A stretch of 64,000 bases of DNA from Rathayibacter sp. SD072 (GCF_017355185.1 NZ_JADILJ010000001.1:62001-126000), one strand, 5' to 3'. Shown: positions 32,077-43,828, counted from the first letter of the stretch. Program-made: numbers and translations. The notes: generated from the letters alone by a model not told the origin.

Positions 32077-32904
32077 TCAGGTGAGGTCCACCCCGTGCAC
32101 GCCGTTGTGGTGGCGCAGCGCGGGGAAGGAGGCGGTGACCGAGCGGCCCACGCCCGGCGTCCGCTTCTCGACGACGTCGCCGCCGAAGAGCGCGGCGCGC
32201 TGACGGAGCTCTCCGAGCGCCCGGCTGTCGATCCGCTCGGTCAGCGCGTGCAGGTCGGCGTCGACGGCGCTCGCGTCGGACTGGGCGGCGCCGTGCCGCT
32301 CGCGGTCGTCGTCGACCTCGACGCGCAGGCCCGTGGACGTCCAGCGGGAGCTGATGCGGACCTCGGTCCCGGAGCCACCGGTGGCGAGCGCCTCGTCGAA
32401 GGCGTACTCGAGGACCCTGAGCACCGCCACCTCCGCTCCGTCCTGCAGCGGGAACGACTCTCCGAACGTCTCCTCGTGGACCGCGAGTCCGCGGTCCCGG
32501 GCGAGGGAGACGAGAGTCTCCGCGCCGTGCGCGGAGGGGAGCTCGACCGGGTCGACCGCGGCGACGCTCGCGATCCGGCGCAGCTGGGCGAGCGAGGACT
32601 CCGCCGCGCGCACGGCCCTGACCGCCGAGCGCTCGGCCGCCGCGGGGTCGCGCTCGATCGTCAGGCGCACGCTCTCGGCCTCCTCGACGACGCGGGCGGC
32701 ACTGCGCACCGCGAGCTGCTCGAGCTCGCCCACGATCCGCAGGCGCGCCTCCTGTTCGCCGACGGTCATCTCGAGGCGCACGACGCGCTCGGCCTCGCGA
32801 GCGTGCCGCTCGCGCAGCTCCTTCTCGGCGGTGACGGAGCGGCGCCACAGGACGATCGCGCCGACGGCGGCGATCAGGGCGAGGACGAGGACGACTTCGA
32901 GCAC
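32077..32904 (-). CDS. Membrane-anchored degenerate histidine-kinase-like protein
   Basis: A 275-residue protein: one N-terminal transmembrane helix (residues 2-20), a helical linker, a HisKA_3-like dimerisation helix and an ATPase-like C-terminal domain. Where NarL-family kinases have the phospho-acceptor His (RIARELHD type), this protein reads LRIVGELEQ, with Glu62 replacing His. The N-box and G2 loop are also weak (VLEYAFDEALATGGSGTEV, PGVGRSVTASFP). It is probably a pseudokinase that senses or scaffolds. GTG 32904 follows GGAGG by about 6 nt. No response regulator is adjacent. Confidence 0.65.
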   Translation of the reverse strand: MLEVVLVLALIAAVGAIVLWRRSVTAEKELRERHAREAERVVRLEMTVGEQEARLRIVGELEQLAVRSAARVVEEAESVRLTIERDPAAAERSAVRAVRAAESSLAQLRRIASVAAVDPVELPSAHGAETLVSLARDRGLAVHEETFGESFPLQDGAEVAVLRVLEYAFDEALATGGSGTEVRISSRWTSTGLRVEVDDDRERHGAAQSDASAVDADLHALTERIDSRALGELRQRAALFGGDVVEKRTPGVGRSVTASFPALRHHNGVHGVDLT

Positions 32905-33008
32905 GACGGCCTCCGGAGCGGGGTGACGGGGATCGGCGCAGGGGACGCCGGAGAGCGATGGTACCCGCGAGCGGGGGGTGCCCGCTGAGCCGGCGACGGG
33001 GCTTGCGC

Positions 33009-34124
33009 TCAGCGCCCGGTCGCCCGGACCGATCGCGTCACGGTGAACTTGCCGTCGCGCGCGAGGACCGAGGTGGCGCCCACCGACCGGCGCAGCTCGG
33101 CGGGGTGGGCGAGATGGGAGTTGAAGACGGTCCAGAGCTCGCCGCCCGGTCGGAGGAGGCGTCCGGCCGCGCGGATCATGCGGCGTGCGACCAGGTCGGT
33201 GACCGCTCCGTCCGAGTGGAACGGCGGATTGCAGACGACCACGTCGACCGAGCCCGCATCGAGCGTGGAGGCGTTGTCGTCGCGGAGGACACGGACGCGC
33301 AGTCCGTTCGCCTCGGCGGTGGCGCGGGCCGACTCCGTCGCCGCGCGGGACGTGTCGGTGGCGACGACGTCGAGGTCGGGGCGCGATCGGGCGAGCACAG
33401 AGGCCAGGATGCCGGTGCCGCAGCCGAGATCGACGGCAGTGCCTCCCGGGAGGGCCGCGGTGTCGAGGGCGGCGAGGAGGGCGCGGGTGCCGATGTCGAG
33501 CCGGGCGCCCGCGAATGCTCCGGCGACGGCGACGACCTCCAGGTCGAGCTCGTCGAGCCGACGGCGCTGCATTGCAGGAGCGGGCGGCTGCACGGCGTGC
33601 GCGGCGCTCGCGAGCAGCGCCCGCGACTTCTGACGCGCGAGACTCACGTCGATCCGCTCGTAGCGCGTGCGCAGCACCTCGTTCATGCCGTGCGTCATGT
33701 GCTTGATGCGGCCCGCTGCGATCAGGGGCGCGGAGGGAGCGGAGAGCGCGGTGCCGGCGGCGATCGCCGCGAGCGCGTCGAGCGAGCGCGGCAGGCGGAG
33801 GAGGACGGCGTCGCTCCCGCGCACCGCGTCGGCGACCGAGTCGACGACGGTGAACGGGGCGAGCTCGATGCCGGCCTCGCGGACGATCCGGGCGTTCTCG
33901 TCGAGCGCCCGCTCGGCGGTGACGGAGTCCTGCACGCTGCGGACCGCGATCCCCTCGGCGGCCAGGGAGAGCGTCAGCGCTCCGTAGGCGTCCTGCACGA
34001 CGGCGACCTGCGAGCTCTGCTCCAGGAGCCCGAGGAGGAGCCGGTCGGTCGCGTCGACGGCGACGAGGGACGGCGCCTCGACGTCGGGCCGGCGACGCAG
34101 GAGGCCGAGGACGTCCTCGCGCAT
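33009..34124 (-). CDS. Class I SAM methyltransferase, RlmG/RsmC type
   Basis: A 371-residue duplicated methyltransferase like the rRNA N2-guanine enzymes RlmG (23S G1835) and RsmC (16S G1207). The C-terminal half is active: SAM motif I VDLGCGTGIL (231-240) and catalytic NPPFH (299-303), which in this family contacts the target base amine. The N-terminal half lacks these motifs, as expected for the pseudo-catalytic RNA-binding copy. RlmG versus RsmC cannot be decided here. ATG 34124 follows GGAGGCGCG. Confidence 0.85.
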   Translation of the reverse strand: MREDVLGLLRRRPDVEAPSLVAVDATDRLLLGLLEQSSQVAVVQDAYGALTLSLAAEGIAVRSVQDSVTAERALDENARIVREAGIELAPFTVVDSVADAVRGSDAVLLRLPRSLDALAAIAAGTALSAPSAPLIAAGRIKHMTHGMNEVLRTRYERIDVSLARQKSRALLASAAHAVQPPAPAMQRRRLDELDLEVVAVAGAFAGARLDIGTRALLAALDTAALPGGTAVDLGCGTGILASVLARSRPDLDVVATDTSRAATESARATAEANGLRVRVLRDDNASTLDAGSVDVVVCNPPFHSDGAVTDLVARRMIRAAGRLLRPGGELWTVFNSHLAHPAELRRSVGATSVLARDGKFTVTRSVRATGR

Positions 34125-34222
34125 CGCGCCTCCGATCGGCGACGGGACACCCGCCGCCGGAGCGCGGGACGACCCACCAGGGCAAAAAGAAAGGACCTGA
34201 GAGTGGAGTCCCAGGCCCTTCG

Positions 34223-34295
34223 CTCCCCGACTTGGACTCGAACCAAGAACCTACCGGTTAACAGCCGATTGCTCTGCCAATTGAGCTATCGAGGA
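34223..34295 (-). tRNA. tRNA-Asn (anticodon GTT)
   Basis: A 73-nt cloverleaf on the minus strand: acceptor TCCTCGA/TCGGGGA, D-arm GCTC/GAGC, anticodon loop CTGTTAA giving GTT, T-arm CTTGG-TTCGAGT-CCAAG, discriminator G. CCA is not encoded. Confidence 0.95.
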
Positions 34296-34375
34296 TCATC
34301 CGACCACCCGGAGGCGATCAGCGCACGTCTACTTTAGCAAACTCTGCGTGAAGACCAAATCGAGAGGAGCGGAGG

Positions 34376-35302
34376 TCAGTAGCCCGCCTCCGGGTCGACC
34401 GATCCCAGCAGGTCCTCCCCCGCGGCGAACGCCGCCACGTTGGCGCGGACGCGCTCCGCGAGCAGCGGAGCGGTCATCTCCGGGGTGTCGGCGGTGTGCG
34501 GGGTGATCAGGCAGCGCGGCTCGGTCCAGAGCGGGTGCCCGTCCGGCAGCGGCTCCGGATCGGTCACGTCGAGGGCTGCGCCGGCGAGACGTCCCTCGGC
34601 CAGCGCGGCGACGAGGGCGTCGGTGTCGACCAGCGTGCCCCGGGCGATGTTGACGAGGACGGCGCGGGCCGGCAGCCGCGAGAGCAGCTCGGCATCGACG
34701 AGACGCCTCGTCCCGGTCGTGGCGGCGGCGGCGAGCACCAGCACGTCGGCCTCGGCCGCGACCTCGGCCAGGCGGTCCGCGGTCACGGTCCGCTCCGCAC
34801 CGGGCATCGGCTCGGGGCTGCGTCGCACGACGCTCACGCGGGCGTCGAACACCGAGAGGAGCCGCAGGAGCTCCGTGGCGATGCCGCCCGCTCCGACGAC
34901 GACGACCCGGGCCCGGTGGAGCGTCGTGGCGTGCTTCGCGCCCCACGACTCCGCCCGCGCCCGTTCCGGCAGGGAGCGCAGCAGCGCGAGCGTCAGCGCG
35001 AGGGCGTGCTCGGCCACCGGCTCGGAGTAGGCGCCCTTCGCACTCGTCCAGGCGAGTCCCGGCCGCGCGGCGCGCTGCAGCACCTCCGAGAAGGCGTCGA
35101 CCCCCGCCCACGGCAGCTGCACCCAGCGGATCGTCGGGTGCTCGGCGAGCACGTCCTCGAGTTCCTGCGTGCGCCCGTACGAGAGCCAGAGGAGCGCGTC
35201 GGGGGCGTCGTCCAGGTCGACGAGGCGTCCGCCACCCTCCCGGATCGCGCGGGTGAAGACGTCCTTGGAGCGCGGCAGGACCGCGACGCGCGGCGCGGTC
35301 AC
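34376..35302 (-). CDS. D-isomer-specific 2-hydroxyacid dehydrogenase
   Basis: A 308-residue NAD(P)-dependent dehydrogenase with the split catalytic and Rossmann layout. Visible: the cofactor motif VVVVGAGGIATELLR (GxGxxG), NIARGTLVDTDAL with the catalytic Arg, DVTDPEPLPDGHPLW, and TPHTAD with the active-site His. It could reduce 2-keto acids or act on glyoxylate/hydroxypyruvate; the substrate is open. GTG 35302 has GGAGG just upstream and overlaps the stop of the preceding ATPase gene by 4 nt (GTGA), so it is the last gene of the ABC operon. Confidence 0.88.
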   Translation of the reverse strand: MTAPRVAVLPRSKDVFTRAIREGGGRLVDLDDAPDALLWLSYGRTQELEDVLAEHPTIRWVQLPWAGVDAFSEVLQRAARPGLAWTSAKGAYSEPVAEHALALTLALLRSLPERARAESWGAKHATTLHRARVVVVGAGGIATELLRLLSVFDARVSVVRRSPEPMPGAERTVTADRLAEVAAEADVLVLAAAATTGTRRLVDAELLSRLPARAVLVNIARGTLVDTDALVAALAEGRLAGAALDVTDPEPLPDGHPLWTEPRCLITPHTADTPEMTAPLLAERVRANVAAFAAGEDLLGSVDPEAGY

Positions 35303-36161
35303 AGGACCTCCTCGGCCGGAGCGACGCGCTGGGCGCGGGTGGCGTCGAAGCGCTCGTACTCGGCGAAGGCGGCGCCGAGCTCCTGCACGTACGGGTGGCG
35401 CGACTCGGTCAGCACCTCCAGCAGCCGGCCGTAGGCGACCACCTCCCCGCCGACGAGGACCGCGATGCGGTCGGTCGCCCGACTGAGGACGTCGATGTCG
35501 TGGCTCACCACGACCGCCGCGAAGTCCTCCTGGCGGCGCAGATCGGCGAGCAGGTCGACGATCGACTCCCGGACCGTCGCGTCGATGCCCGAGGTGGGCT
35601 CGTCGGCGACGAGCACCCTGGGTCCGAGGACGAGTGCCCGCGCGATCGCGACGCGCTGCCGCTGCCCGCTCGAGAGCTCGTACGGGAAGCGGTCGAGCAG
35701 GAACAGGGGCAGATGCACCGAATCGAGCAGTGTGGCCACGCGCACCGCGGCGCTCTTGGGGTCGTAGCGGCGATCGCGGAGGTAGATCGGCTCGGCGATC
35801 AGCTCGGACACGGTCAGCTCGGGGCGGAGAGTCGCTCCGGCGTCCTGCGCCAGGTAGGCCACGTCGAACGTGAAGCGCTTGACCTCGCGGGCGGGCAGGT
35901 GGCGCAGGCCGTGACCGGCTACGGTCGCGTCGCCGCCGGTGATGACCGGGCGCGCGCGGTCGCCGTCGCTGCCGAGCCCGTCGCCGCCCAGCACGCGGGC
36001 GAGCGTCGACTTGCCCGAGCCGCTGCCACCGAGGATCCCGAGCACCTCCCCCGGCTCCACCCGGAGGCTGATGCCGCGCAGGGCCGTCCAGCGCCGGCTG
36101 ATGCCGCGGGGCGGGTACTCGACGCTGAGATCGTCGACGACGATCGGCGCGGCCGGGGTGC

Positions 36162-36165
<4 letters not shown>
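35299..36165 (-). CDS. Additional ABC transporter ATPase (peptide type)
   Basis: A 288-residue nucleotide-binding domain of the oligopeptide/nickel importer kind: Walker A GGSGSGKST, Q-loop in VAYLAQDAGATLRPEL, signature LSSGQRQR, Walker B VLVADEPTSG and switch His in VVVSHD are intact. The core operon already has two NBDs fused in the neighbouring gene, so this third copy is surplus for a two-permease importer. It may serve another permease pair or replace one NBD. GTG 36165 overlaps the previous stop by 4 nt. Confidence 0.85.
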
Positions 36166-37861
<1,696 letters not shown>

Positions 37862-37865
<4 letters not shown>

Positions 37866-38923
37866 CGCGTCCCCTCCACTCCGGCGACGGGGTCGTGCCC
37901 CGGCGTCTCCAGGCCGTCCGCGGCGAGCACGCCGCCCGGGACGACGGACGTCGCGGCCACGTCGCCGGAACCGGCGGCCACCGCGCGCCGACCGCGCAGG
38001 CGCGGGTCGGCGAGGTCGTTCAGGCTCTCGCCGACGAGCGTGATGCCCAGCACGACGAGGACGATGGCGAGGCCCGGGAAGACGGAGGTCCACCAGATGC
38101 CGCTCGTCACGTCCGAGAGCGCCTTGTTGAGGTCGTAGCCCCACTCGGCCGCCGAGGTCGGCTCGATGCCGAAGCCGAGGAAGCCCAGGCCTGCGAGGGT
38201 CAGGATCGCCTCGGAGGAGTTGAGGGTGAAGATCAGCGGGAGGGTCCGTGTCGCGTTCCGCAGCACGTGGCGGAACATGATGCGGCTCGTCGAGGCTCCG
38301 ACGACCTTCGCGGACTCGACGTAGGCGTCGCCCTTGATCCGCACCGTCTCGGCGCGGATCACGCGGAAGTACTGCGGGATGTAGACGACCGTGATCGAGA
38401 CGGCGGCCGCGAAGATGCCGGCCCACAGGTTCGACTGCCCGCCGGAGATCACGATCGACATCACGATTGCGAGCAGGAGGGTCGGGAAGGCGTAGATCGC
38501 GTCGCAGATCACGACGAGGACCCGGTCGAGCCAGCCCCCGAGATAGCCCGAGACGAGGCCGAGGAAGACGCCGACGAAGATCGAGAGCACGACGGCGACG
38601 ACGATCACGAGGAAGGCGGTCTGCGCTCCCCAGAGCACGCGGCTGAGGACGTCGTAGCCCCCGACCGTCGTGCCGAGCAGGTGCTCGGCGCTGGGCGGCT
38701 GCTGGGCGCCGAAGGATCCGCTGTCGGAGCGGAGCTGCGAGTAGCCGTAGGGCGCGATCAGCGGAGCGAAGAGGGCGACCAGGAGGAACGCACCGGTGAT
38801 GACGAGGCCCGTGACGAGCATCCCGCGCTGCAGCCCCACGCTCTGGCGGAGCTGGTGCACGACGGGCAGGCGGTCGACGAGGCGGCGCCGCGGTCGCGCG
38901 GCGGAGGCGGTGGTGGTGCTCAT
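37862..38923 (-). CDS. Peptide ABC transporter permease, DppC type
   Basis: A 353-residue inner-membrane subunit: N-terminal TM (GMLVTGLVITGAFLLVALFA), a periplasmic loop with HLLGTTVGGYDVLSRVLWGA, and the permease core with the EAA-type loop for ATPase contact near YVESAKVVGASTSRIMFRHV. After the last helix there is a Gly/Ala-rich C-terminal tail of about 45 residues with no known function. Start ATG 38923 is 2 nt past the upstream stop. It pairs with the DppB-type permease. Confidence 0.9.
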
Positions 38924-38925
38924 GC

Positions 38926-40005
38926 TCAGTACCTCACTCGCGGGTCGATGAGCGCCGCGATGACGTCGACGATGAAGTTGGTCAGCGCCACGATCACGGC
39001 CAGCAGGGCGACGATGCCCTGCACGGCGACGAAGTCGCGGGCCTGGAGGTACTCGGCCAGCTGGAAGCCGAGGCCCTTCCACTCGAAGGTGGTCTCGGTC
39101 AGGACCGCACCGCCCAGCAGGAGGGCGATCTGCAGGCCGATCACCGTGATGATCGGGATGAGCGCCGGCCGGTAGGCGTGCGTGCGGACGAGGCGGAACT
39201 CCCCCACTCCGCGCGACCGCGCCGCGTCGACGTAGTCGGTGCCCAGGGTGCCGATCACGTTGGTGCGCACGAGCCGGAGGAAGATGCCGGCGGTCAGCAG
39301 GCCCAGCGCGACGGCGGGCAGGACGGCGTGCGAGAGCACGTCCGACACGGCGGCCGGATCTCCGGTCTGGAAGGCGTCGATCAGGTAGATGCCGGTCTTG
39401 TTCTCGAGGAACTGCAGCGACAGCTCGGTGCTGGTCGAGGCGCGCCCGGCGACCGGGAACCACTTCAGCCAGACCGCGAAGACGAGCTTGAGCAGCAGGC
39501 CCGCGAAGAACACCGGAGTGGCGTAGCAGAGGATCGCGAAGATGCGCAGCACCGCGTCGGGCGTGCGGTCGCGGTGGTAGGCCGCGAGCATGCCCAGCGG
39601 GATGCCGACGAGGAACGCGACGAGGAGCGCGTAGAACGCGAGCTCGACGGTCGCCGCTCCGTAGGTGAGCAGCACCTCGGTGACGGGGCGGTTGTCGCTG
39701 AGGGTGGTGCCGAAGTCGCCCGTGAGCAGCTGGCCGAGGTACTCGAAGTACTGCACGATCAGCGGGCGGTCGTAGCCCGCCGCCGCGACGCGCTCGGCGA
39801 GCTGGTCGGCGGTCAGGCGGCCGCCGAGGGCGGCCGTGATCGGGTCGCCCGTCGTGCGCATGAGCAGGAACACCATCGTCACGAGGATGAAGACGGTCGG
39901 GATGATGAGCAGGAAGCGGACGAGCAGGTAGCGCCCGAGTCCGCCCCCGGAGCCGCGCGGTCGCCGGGTGGGCGCCGTCGCCGCAGCCGTCGTGGCTGTC
40001 GTCAC
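38926..40005 (-). CDS. Peptide ABC transporter permease, DppB type
   Basis: A 359-residue inner-membrane permease: first TM RFLLIIPTVFILVTMVFLL, the characteristic periplasmic insertion after TM1 (MRTTGDPITAALGG ... ADQLAERVAAAGYDRPL) and the C-terminal core with the coupling motif YVDAARSRGVGEFRLVRTH. GTG 40005 follows AAAGG. It is separated from the binding-protein gene by a hairpin that probably lowers its expression relative to the lipoprotein. Confidence 0.9.
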   Translation of the reverse strand: MTTATTAAATAPTRRPRGSGGGLGRYLLVRFLLIIPTVFILVTMVFLLMRTTGDPITAALGGRLTADQLAERVAAAGYDRPLIVQYFEYLGQLLTGDFGTTLSDNRPVTEVLLTYGAATVELAFYALLVAFLVGIPLGMLAAYHRDRTPDAVLRIFAILCYATPVFFAGLLLKLVFAVWLKWFPVAGRASTSTELSLQFLENKTGIYLIDAFQTGDPAAVSDVLSHAVLPAVALGLLTAGIFLRLVRTNVIGTLGTDYVDAARSRGVGEFRLVRTHAYRPALIPIITVIGLQIALLLGGAVLTETTFEWKGLGFQLAEYLQARDFVAVQGIVALLAVIVALTNFIVDVIAALIDPRVRY

Positions 40006-40033
40006 GTGATGCCTTTCGTGGAGAACGGCGGCC

Positions 40034-40058
40034 GGCGCCTCCCGAGCGGGGAGGCGCC
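40034..40058 (-). terminator. Intra-operon hairpin after the binding-protein gene
   Basis: GGCGCCTCCC (40034-40043) and GGGAGGCGCC (40049-40058) form a perfect 10-bp stem with a 5-nt loop, between the binding-protein stop and the DppB-type start. This is the usual position for partial termination that gives excess binding protein. Confidence 0.6.
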
Positions 40059-40075
40059 GACCGCCGGAGGGTGGA

Positions 40076-41716
40076 TCAGCCCTTGCTGAGCGCGGCGTAG
40101 CGGAACTTGAAGGACGCGTCGAGCGTGTCCTCGGTGCCGCTGACATCGCTGCCGACGACGGCGACCTGCGAGCCCTGCAGGTAGGGGACGGTCGACAGCT
40201 GCGCCGCGACCTTCTCCTGGATCTGCTCGATGAGCGCGGTGCGGGCGTCGGCGTCGGTCGTCGAGACCTGCTCGGCGATCAGCCCCTGGACCTCGGCGTC
40301 GTCGTAGTGGTTCGCGAGGAAGTTCTCCTTGATGAAGAACGGCGAGAGGTAGTTGTCGGCGTCCGAGTAGTCCGGGAACCAGCCCAGCTGGTAGGCGGGG
40401 TAGACGTCGGAGCTGCGGTCCTTGGAGTACTGGACCCACTCCGTGGTCTGCAGGTCGACGGTGAACAGACCCGACGACTCGAGCTGGTCCTTGATCAGCG
40501 CGTACTCATCGCCCGAGGACGGGCCGTAGTGGTCGTTCGAGTACTGGAGGCTGAGGTTCACCGGCTCGGTGACACCGGCGGCCTCGAGGGTCGCCTTCGC
40601 CTTGTCGGCGTCCGGTCCGCCCTCGCCGTCGCCGTAGAGCGACTTGAGGGGCTCGGTCGCGCCGGTCAGTCCCTCGGGGACGAAGGAGTAGAGCGGCGTG
40701 TAGGTGCCCTTGTAGACCTGGTCGGCGATCTCCTCGCGGTCGATCAGGTCGGCCACGGCCTGGCGCACGGCGAGCGACTTGGCGGCGTCCGCCTCCGGGG
40801 TCGTCGCGCCGAAGGGCTGGGTGTCGAAGTTGAAGACGATGTAGCGGATCTCGCCGCCGGGGCCGTCGACGACCTTGACCGCGTCGTTGCCGCGCAGGTC
40901 CTCGACGTCGGTCGCGGAGAGGCTCCGGAACGCGACGTCGATGTTGCCCTCCTGGATGTCCAGCTTGAGGTTCGACGAGTCGGCGTAGTACTTGACGTTG
41001 ACGGTGCCGGTCTCGGCCGCGCCGAGCACGCCCTCGTAGCCCTCGTACGCCTTGTACTGGATGAGGTTGTTCACGTCGTAGTTGGCGATCGTGTACTGGC
41101 CGGCGAACGCCTCGCCCGAGACGATCTCGTCGTCCGAGGTGAGCGCATCGGCCGAGAAGACGTCCTCGTCTACGATCGGGCCCGCGGGGCTCGAGAGGAT
41201 CTGCGGGAACGTCTGGTCGTTCTCGGACTTGAGCGTGAAGACGACGGTGGTGTCGTCCGGTGCCGCGACGCTGTCGAGGTTCGCGAGGAGCGACGACGGG
41301 CCGTTCGCGTCCGCGATCGCGAGCTGGCGGTCGAAGGTGAACTTGACGTCGGAGGAGGTGAGGTCGTTGCCGTTCGCCCACTTCAGACCCTCCTTGAGGG
41401 TCACGGTGTACTCGGTCGGCGCGGTGAACTCGGCCGACTCGGCGATGTCCGGCTCGACGTCCGGGCTGCCGTAGGGGGTGTTCATCAGGAACGGGTAGAC
41501 CTGGTTCATCACGGCGAACGAGCCGTTGTCGTACGAGCCGGCCGGGTCGAGCGTCGTGATCTTGTCGGTGGTGCCGATGGTGAGGGTGCCCCCGCCGGCG
41601 CTGTCGCCGGACGAATCGGAACCGCCGGCGGAGCAGCCCGCGAGCACGATCGCGACCGCGGCGAAGCCGGCGGCGGCGGAGAGCGCGCGAGCGCTGCGGG
41701 TGGATGCGGATGTCAT
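40076..41716 (-). CDS. Solute-binding lipoprotein of a peptide ABC transporter
   Basis: A 546-residue family-5 (SBP_bac_5) binding protein. The N-terminus is a lipoprotein signal with lipobox LAGC (lipidated Cys28 in IVLAGCSAGGS), so it is anchored outside the membrane. The body has the family landmarks WANGNDLTSSDVKFTFDRQL and, further on, VRQAVADLIDREEIADQV. Such proteins capture peptides, nickel complexes or other oligomers; the ligand here is unknown. ATG 41716 follows AGAGG. First gene of an operon reaching the 2-hydroxyacid dehydrogenase. Confidence 0.9.
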   Translation of the reverse strand: MTSASTRSARALSAAAGFAAVAIVLAGCSAGGSDSSGDSAGGGTLTIGTTDKITTLDPAGSYDNGSFAVMNQVYPFLMNTPYGSPDVEPDIAESAEFTAPTEYTVTLKEGLKWANGNDLTSSDVKFTFDRQLAIADANGPSSLLANLDSVAAPDDTTVVFTLKSENDQTFPQILSSPAGPIVDEDVFSADALTSDDEIVSGEAFAGQYTIANYDVNNLIQYKAYEGYEGVLGAAETGTVNVKYYADSSNLKLDIQEGNIDVAFRSLSATDVEDLRGNDAVKVVDGPGGEIRYIVFNFDTQPFGATTPEADAAKSLAVRQAVADLIDREEIADQVYKGTYTPLYSFVPEGLTGATEPLKSLYGDGEGGPDADKAKATLEAAGVTEPVNLSLQYSNDHYGPSSGDEYALIKDQLESSGLFTVDLQTTEWVQYSKDRSSDVYPAYQLGWFPDYSDADNYLSPFFIKENFLANHYDDAEVQGLIAEQVSTTDADARTALIEQIQEKVAAQLSTVPYLQGSQVAVVGSDVSGTEDTLDASFKFRYAALSKG

Positions 41717-41951
41717 TGTCCGTCTACCTCTTCCTGGTAAGGATTCGATGCGGGTGCGCTCGTGGCGCGGTCTCGTGGCGCACAGGTCTCCTGTGAGCGC
41801 ACGGGCGCGCGGAGGCGTGCGCCCGCAGTGCTGTTGTTCATGGGTAACACATGTGGAAGCGCTCTCCGGACAGGCGGGGTCCGCCGCGTCCGAAACTTCA
41901 CACGACTGCAACACGCCCCTGGACGGGTGACGGCCGCGCCGCGGGCGGCGA

Positions 41952-43820
41952 TCACTCGCTCCGCAGGGCGCGCTTCTCGCGCTCGAGCTCGACGAGGCGC
42001 ACCTGCACGGCTCGGGACATCACGGGATCGGCGGAGGCACGCTGCAGGGCACCGCGCAGCTCGGCGATCTCGCGCAGAAGATCGCGCTCGATCAGCGAGA
42101 CGGCGACGTCGCGCGCGTACCGGGCGAGCTTCGCCTCGTCAGCCGCGGGGATCGGCGCCACGGCGAGCTGGCGGACGAGCGAGGCGAACGGGCCGGGGAC
42201 GTCGTTCGCGACGTGCTCGACCCAGTCGCGGTCCTCCGCCCGCTCGAGGTTGGCGACGACGGCGTCGCGGACGACGCGCAGGGTCTCGTTCGTCACGGCG
42301 GCGTGAGCGGCGCGCGCGAGCAGCTCGGTGCCCATGGCCTGCGGGAGCTGGAGCATCGCCATCAGCGCTTCGCGCTCGATGCGCGTGACGACGTCGACCG
42401 GGAGGTCGGCGAGGCGCGCGCCGGCGGGCGCCTCGGGCGCCGCGCTCTCGGGCTCGCGTCGCTCGTCCCGGGATCCGGAGGAGCGGGGGCGGGAGCCGGC
42501 CGAGCGGACGGCCGAGTTGACCTCCGACATGTCGAGGCCGAGCATCCGCGCCAGCTCACGGGAGTACCCGGGCCGCAGCGCGGGGTCGCGGATCTCGGCG
42601 ACGACCGGGGCCGCGGCGCGCAGGGCGGCGATCCGCCCCTCGACCGTCTCGAGGTCGTACCGCGCGAGCAGCTGGCGGATCACGAACTCGAACATCGGCT
42701 TCTTGTCGTCGATGAGCCGTCGCACGGCGTCGTCGCCGCGGTTCAGCCGTAGGTCGCAGGGGTCGAGCCCCTCGGGAGCGACCGCGACGAACGTCTGCGC
42801 GGCGAAGCGGTGCTCCTCCTGGAACGCGCGCATCGCCGCTTTCTGGCCGGCCGCGTCGGGGTCGAACGTGAAGACGACCTCGCCGACTCCGCTGTCGTCC
42901 CCCAGCACCCGGCGGAGCACCTTGATGTGGTCGACGCCGAAGGACGTGCCGCAGGTGGCGACCGCGGTGGTCACGCCCGCGAGATGGCAGGCCATCACAT
43001 CGGTGTAGCCCTCGACGACGACGACGCGGTGGCCCCGCGAGATGTCGCGCTTGGCGAGATCGAGCCCGTAGAGGACCTGGGACTTGTGGTAGACGGGCGT
43101 CTCGGGGGTGTTGAGGTACTTCGGCCCCTTGTCCTCCTCGAGGAGGCGGCGGGCGCCGAAGCCGACGGTCTGACCGGTCACGTCCCGGATGGGCCAGACG
43201 ACCCGACCGCGGAACCGGTCGTAGACGCCGCCGCGGTTGCTGCTGCTGACGAGGCCGGCGGCGGTGAGCTCGGTCTCGGAGAAGCCGCGGTGCTTGAGGG
43301 CGGTCGTCAGACCGTCCCAGCCGTCGGGCGCGAAGCCGACGCCGAAGCGATCGGCCGCGGCGCGGTCGAAGCCGCGCTCACCGAGGAAGCGGCGCCCGAC
43401 GTCGGCTCCCGGAGTGGCGAGCTGCTCGCGGAAGAACTCCTCCGCCGCCCTGTTCGCCTCGAGCAGGCGCACGCGACCGCCCGTCTCGGGGGCCTGACCG
43501 CCGCCCTCCTCGTACTGCAGGACGATGCCGACGCGGGCGGCGAGCCGCTCGACCGTCTCGCTGAACGACGTGTGGTCCATCTTCATGATGAAGCTGTAGA
43601 CGTCGCCCGACTCCTGGCAGCCGAAGCAGTGGTAGAAGCCGGCCTGCGGACGCACGTGGAAGCTGGGACTGCGCTCGTCGTGGAAGGGGCAGAGGCCCTT
43701 CAGCGAGCCGACACCCGCCGACTTCAGGGTGACGTACTCGCCGACGATGTCGCCGATGTTGACGCGGGCTTTGACCTCCTCGACATCCTGCTGTCGAATC
43801 CGTCCTGGCACGGTGTCCAT
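41952..43820 (-). CDS. dnaG: DNA primase
   Basis: A 622-residue primase that makes RNA primers at the replication fork. The N-terminal CHC2 zinc ribbon has Cys44, His47, Cys65 and Cys68 (CPFHDERSPSFH ... FYHCFGCQ). The Toprim core shows VEGYTD (269-274) and the metal-binding FDPDAAG (319-325). The C-terminal third is the helicase-interaction region. The start MDTVPGRIRQQDVEEVK is typical. Length matches actinobacterial DnaG. It is followed upstream by the repeat arrays. Confidence 0.97.
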   Translation of the reverse strand: MDTVPGRIRQQDVEEVKARVNIGDIVGEYVTLKSAGVGSLKGLCPFHDERSPSFHVRPQAGFYHCFGCQESGDVYSFIMKMDHTSFSETVERLAARVGIVLQYEEGGGQAPETGGRVRLLEANRAAEEFFREQLATPGADVGRRFLGERGFDRAAADRFGVGFAPDGWDGLTTALKHRGFSETELTAAGLVSSSNRGGVYDRFRGRVVWPIRDVTGQTVGFGARRLLEEDKGPKYLNTPETPVYHKSQVLYGLDLAKRDISRGHRVVVVEGYTDVMACHLAGVTTAVATCGTSFGVDHIKVLRRVLGDDSGVGEVVFTFDPDAAGQKAAMRAFQEEHRFAAQTFVAVAPEGLDPCDLRLNRGDDAVRRLIDDKKPMFEFVIRQLLARYDLETVEGRIAALRAAAPVVAEIRDPALRPGYSRELARMLGLDMSEVNSAVRSAGSRPRSSGSRDERREPESAAPEAPAGARLADLPVDVVTRIEREALMAMLQLPQAMGTELLARAAHAAVTNETLRVVRDAVVANLERAEDRDWVEHVANDVPGPFASLVRQLAVAPIPAADEAKLARYARDVAVSLIERDLLREIAELRGALQRASADPVMSRAVQVRLVELEREKRALRSE

Positions 43821-43828
43821 CGTAGTCG

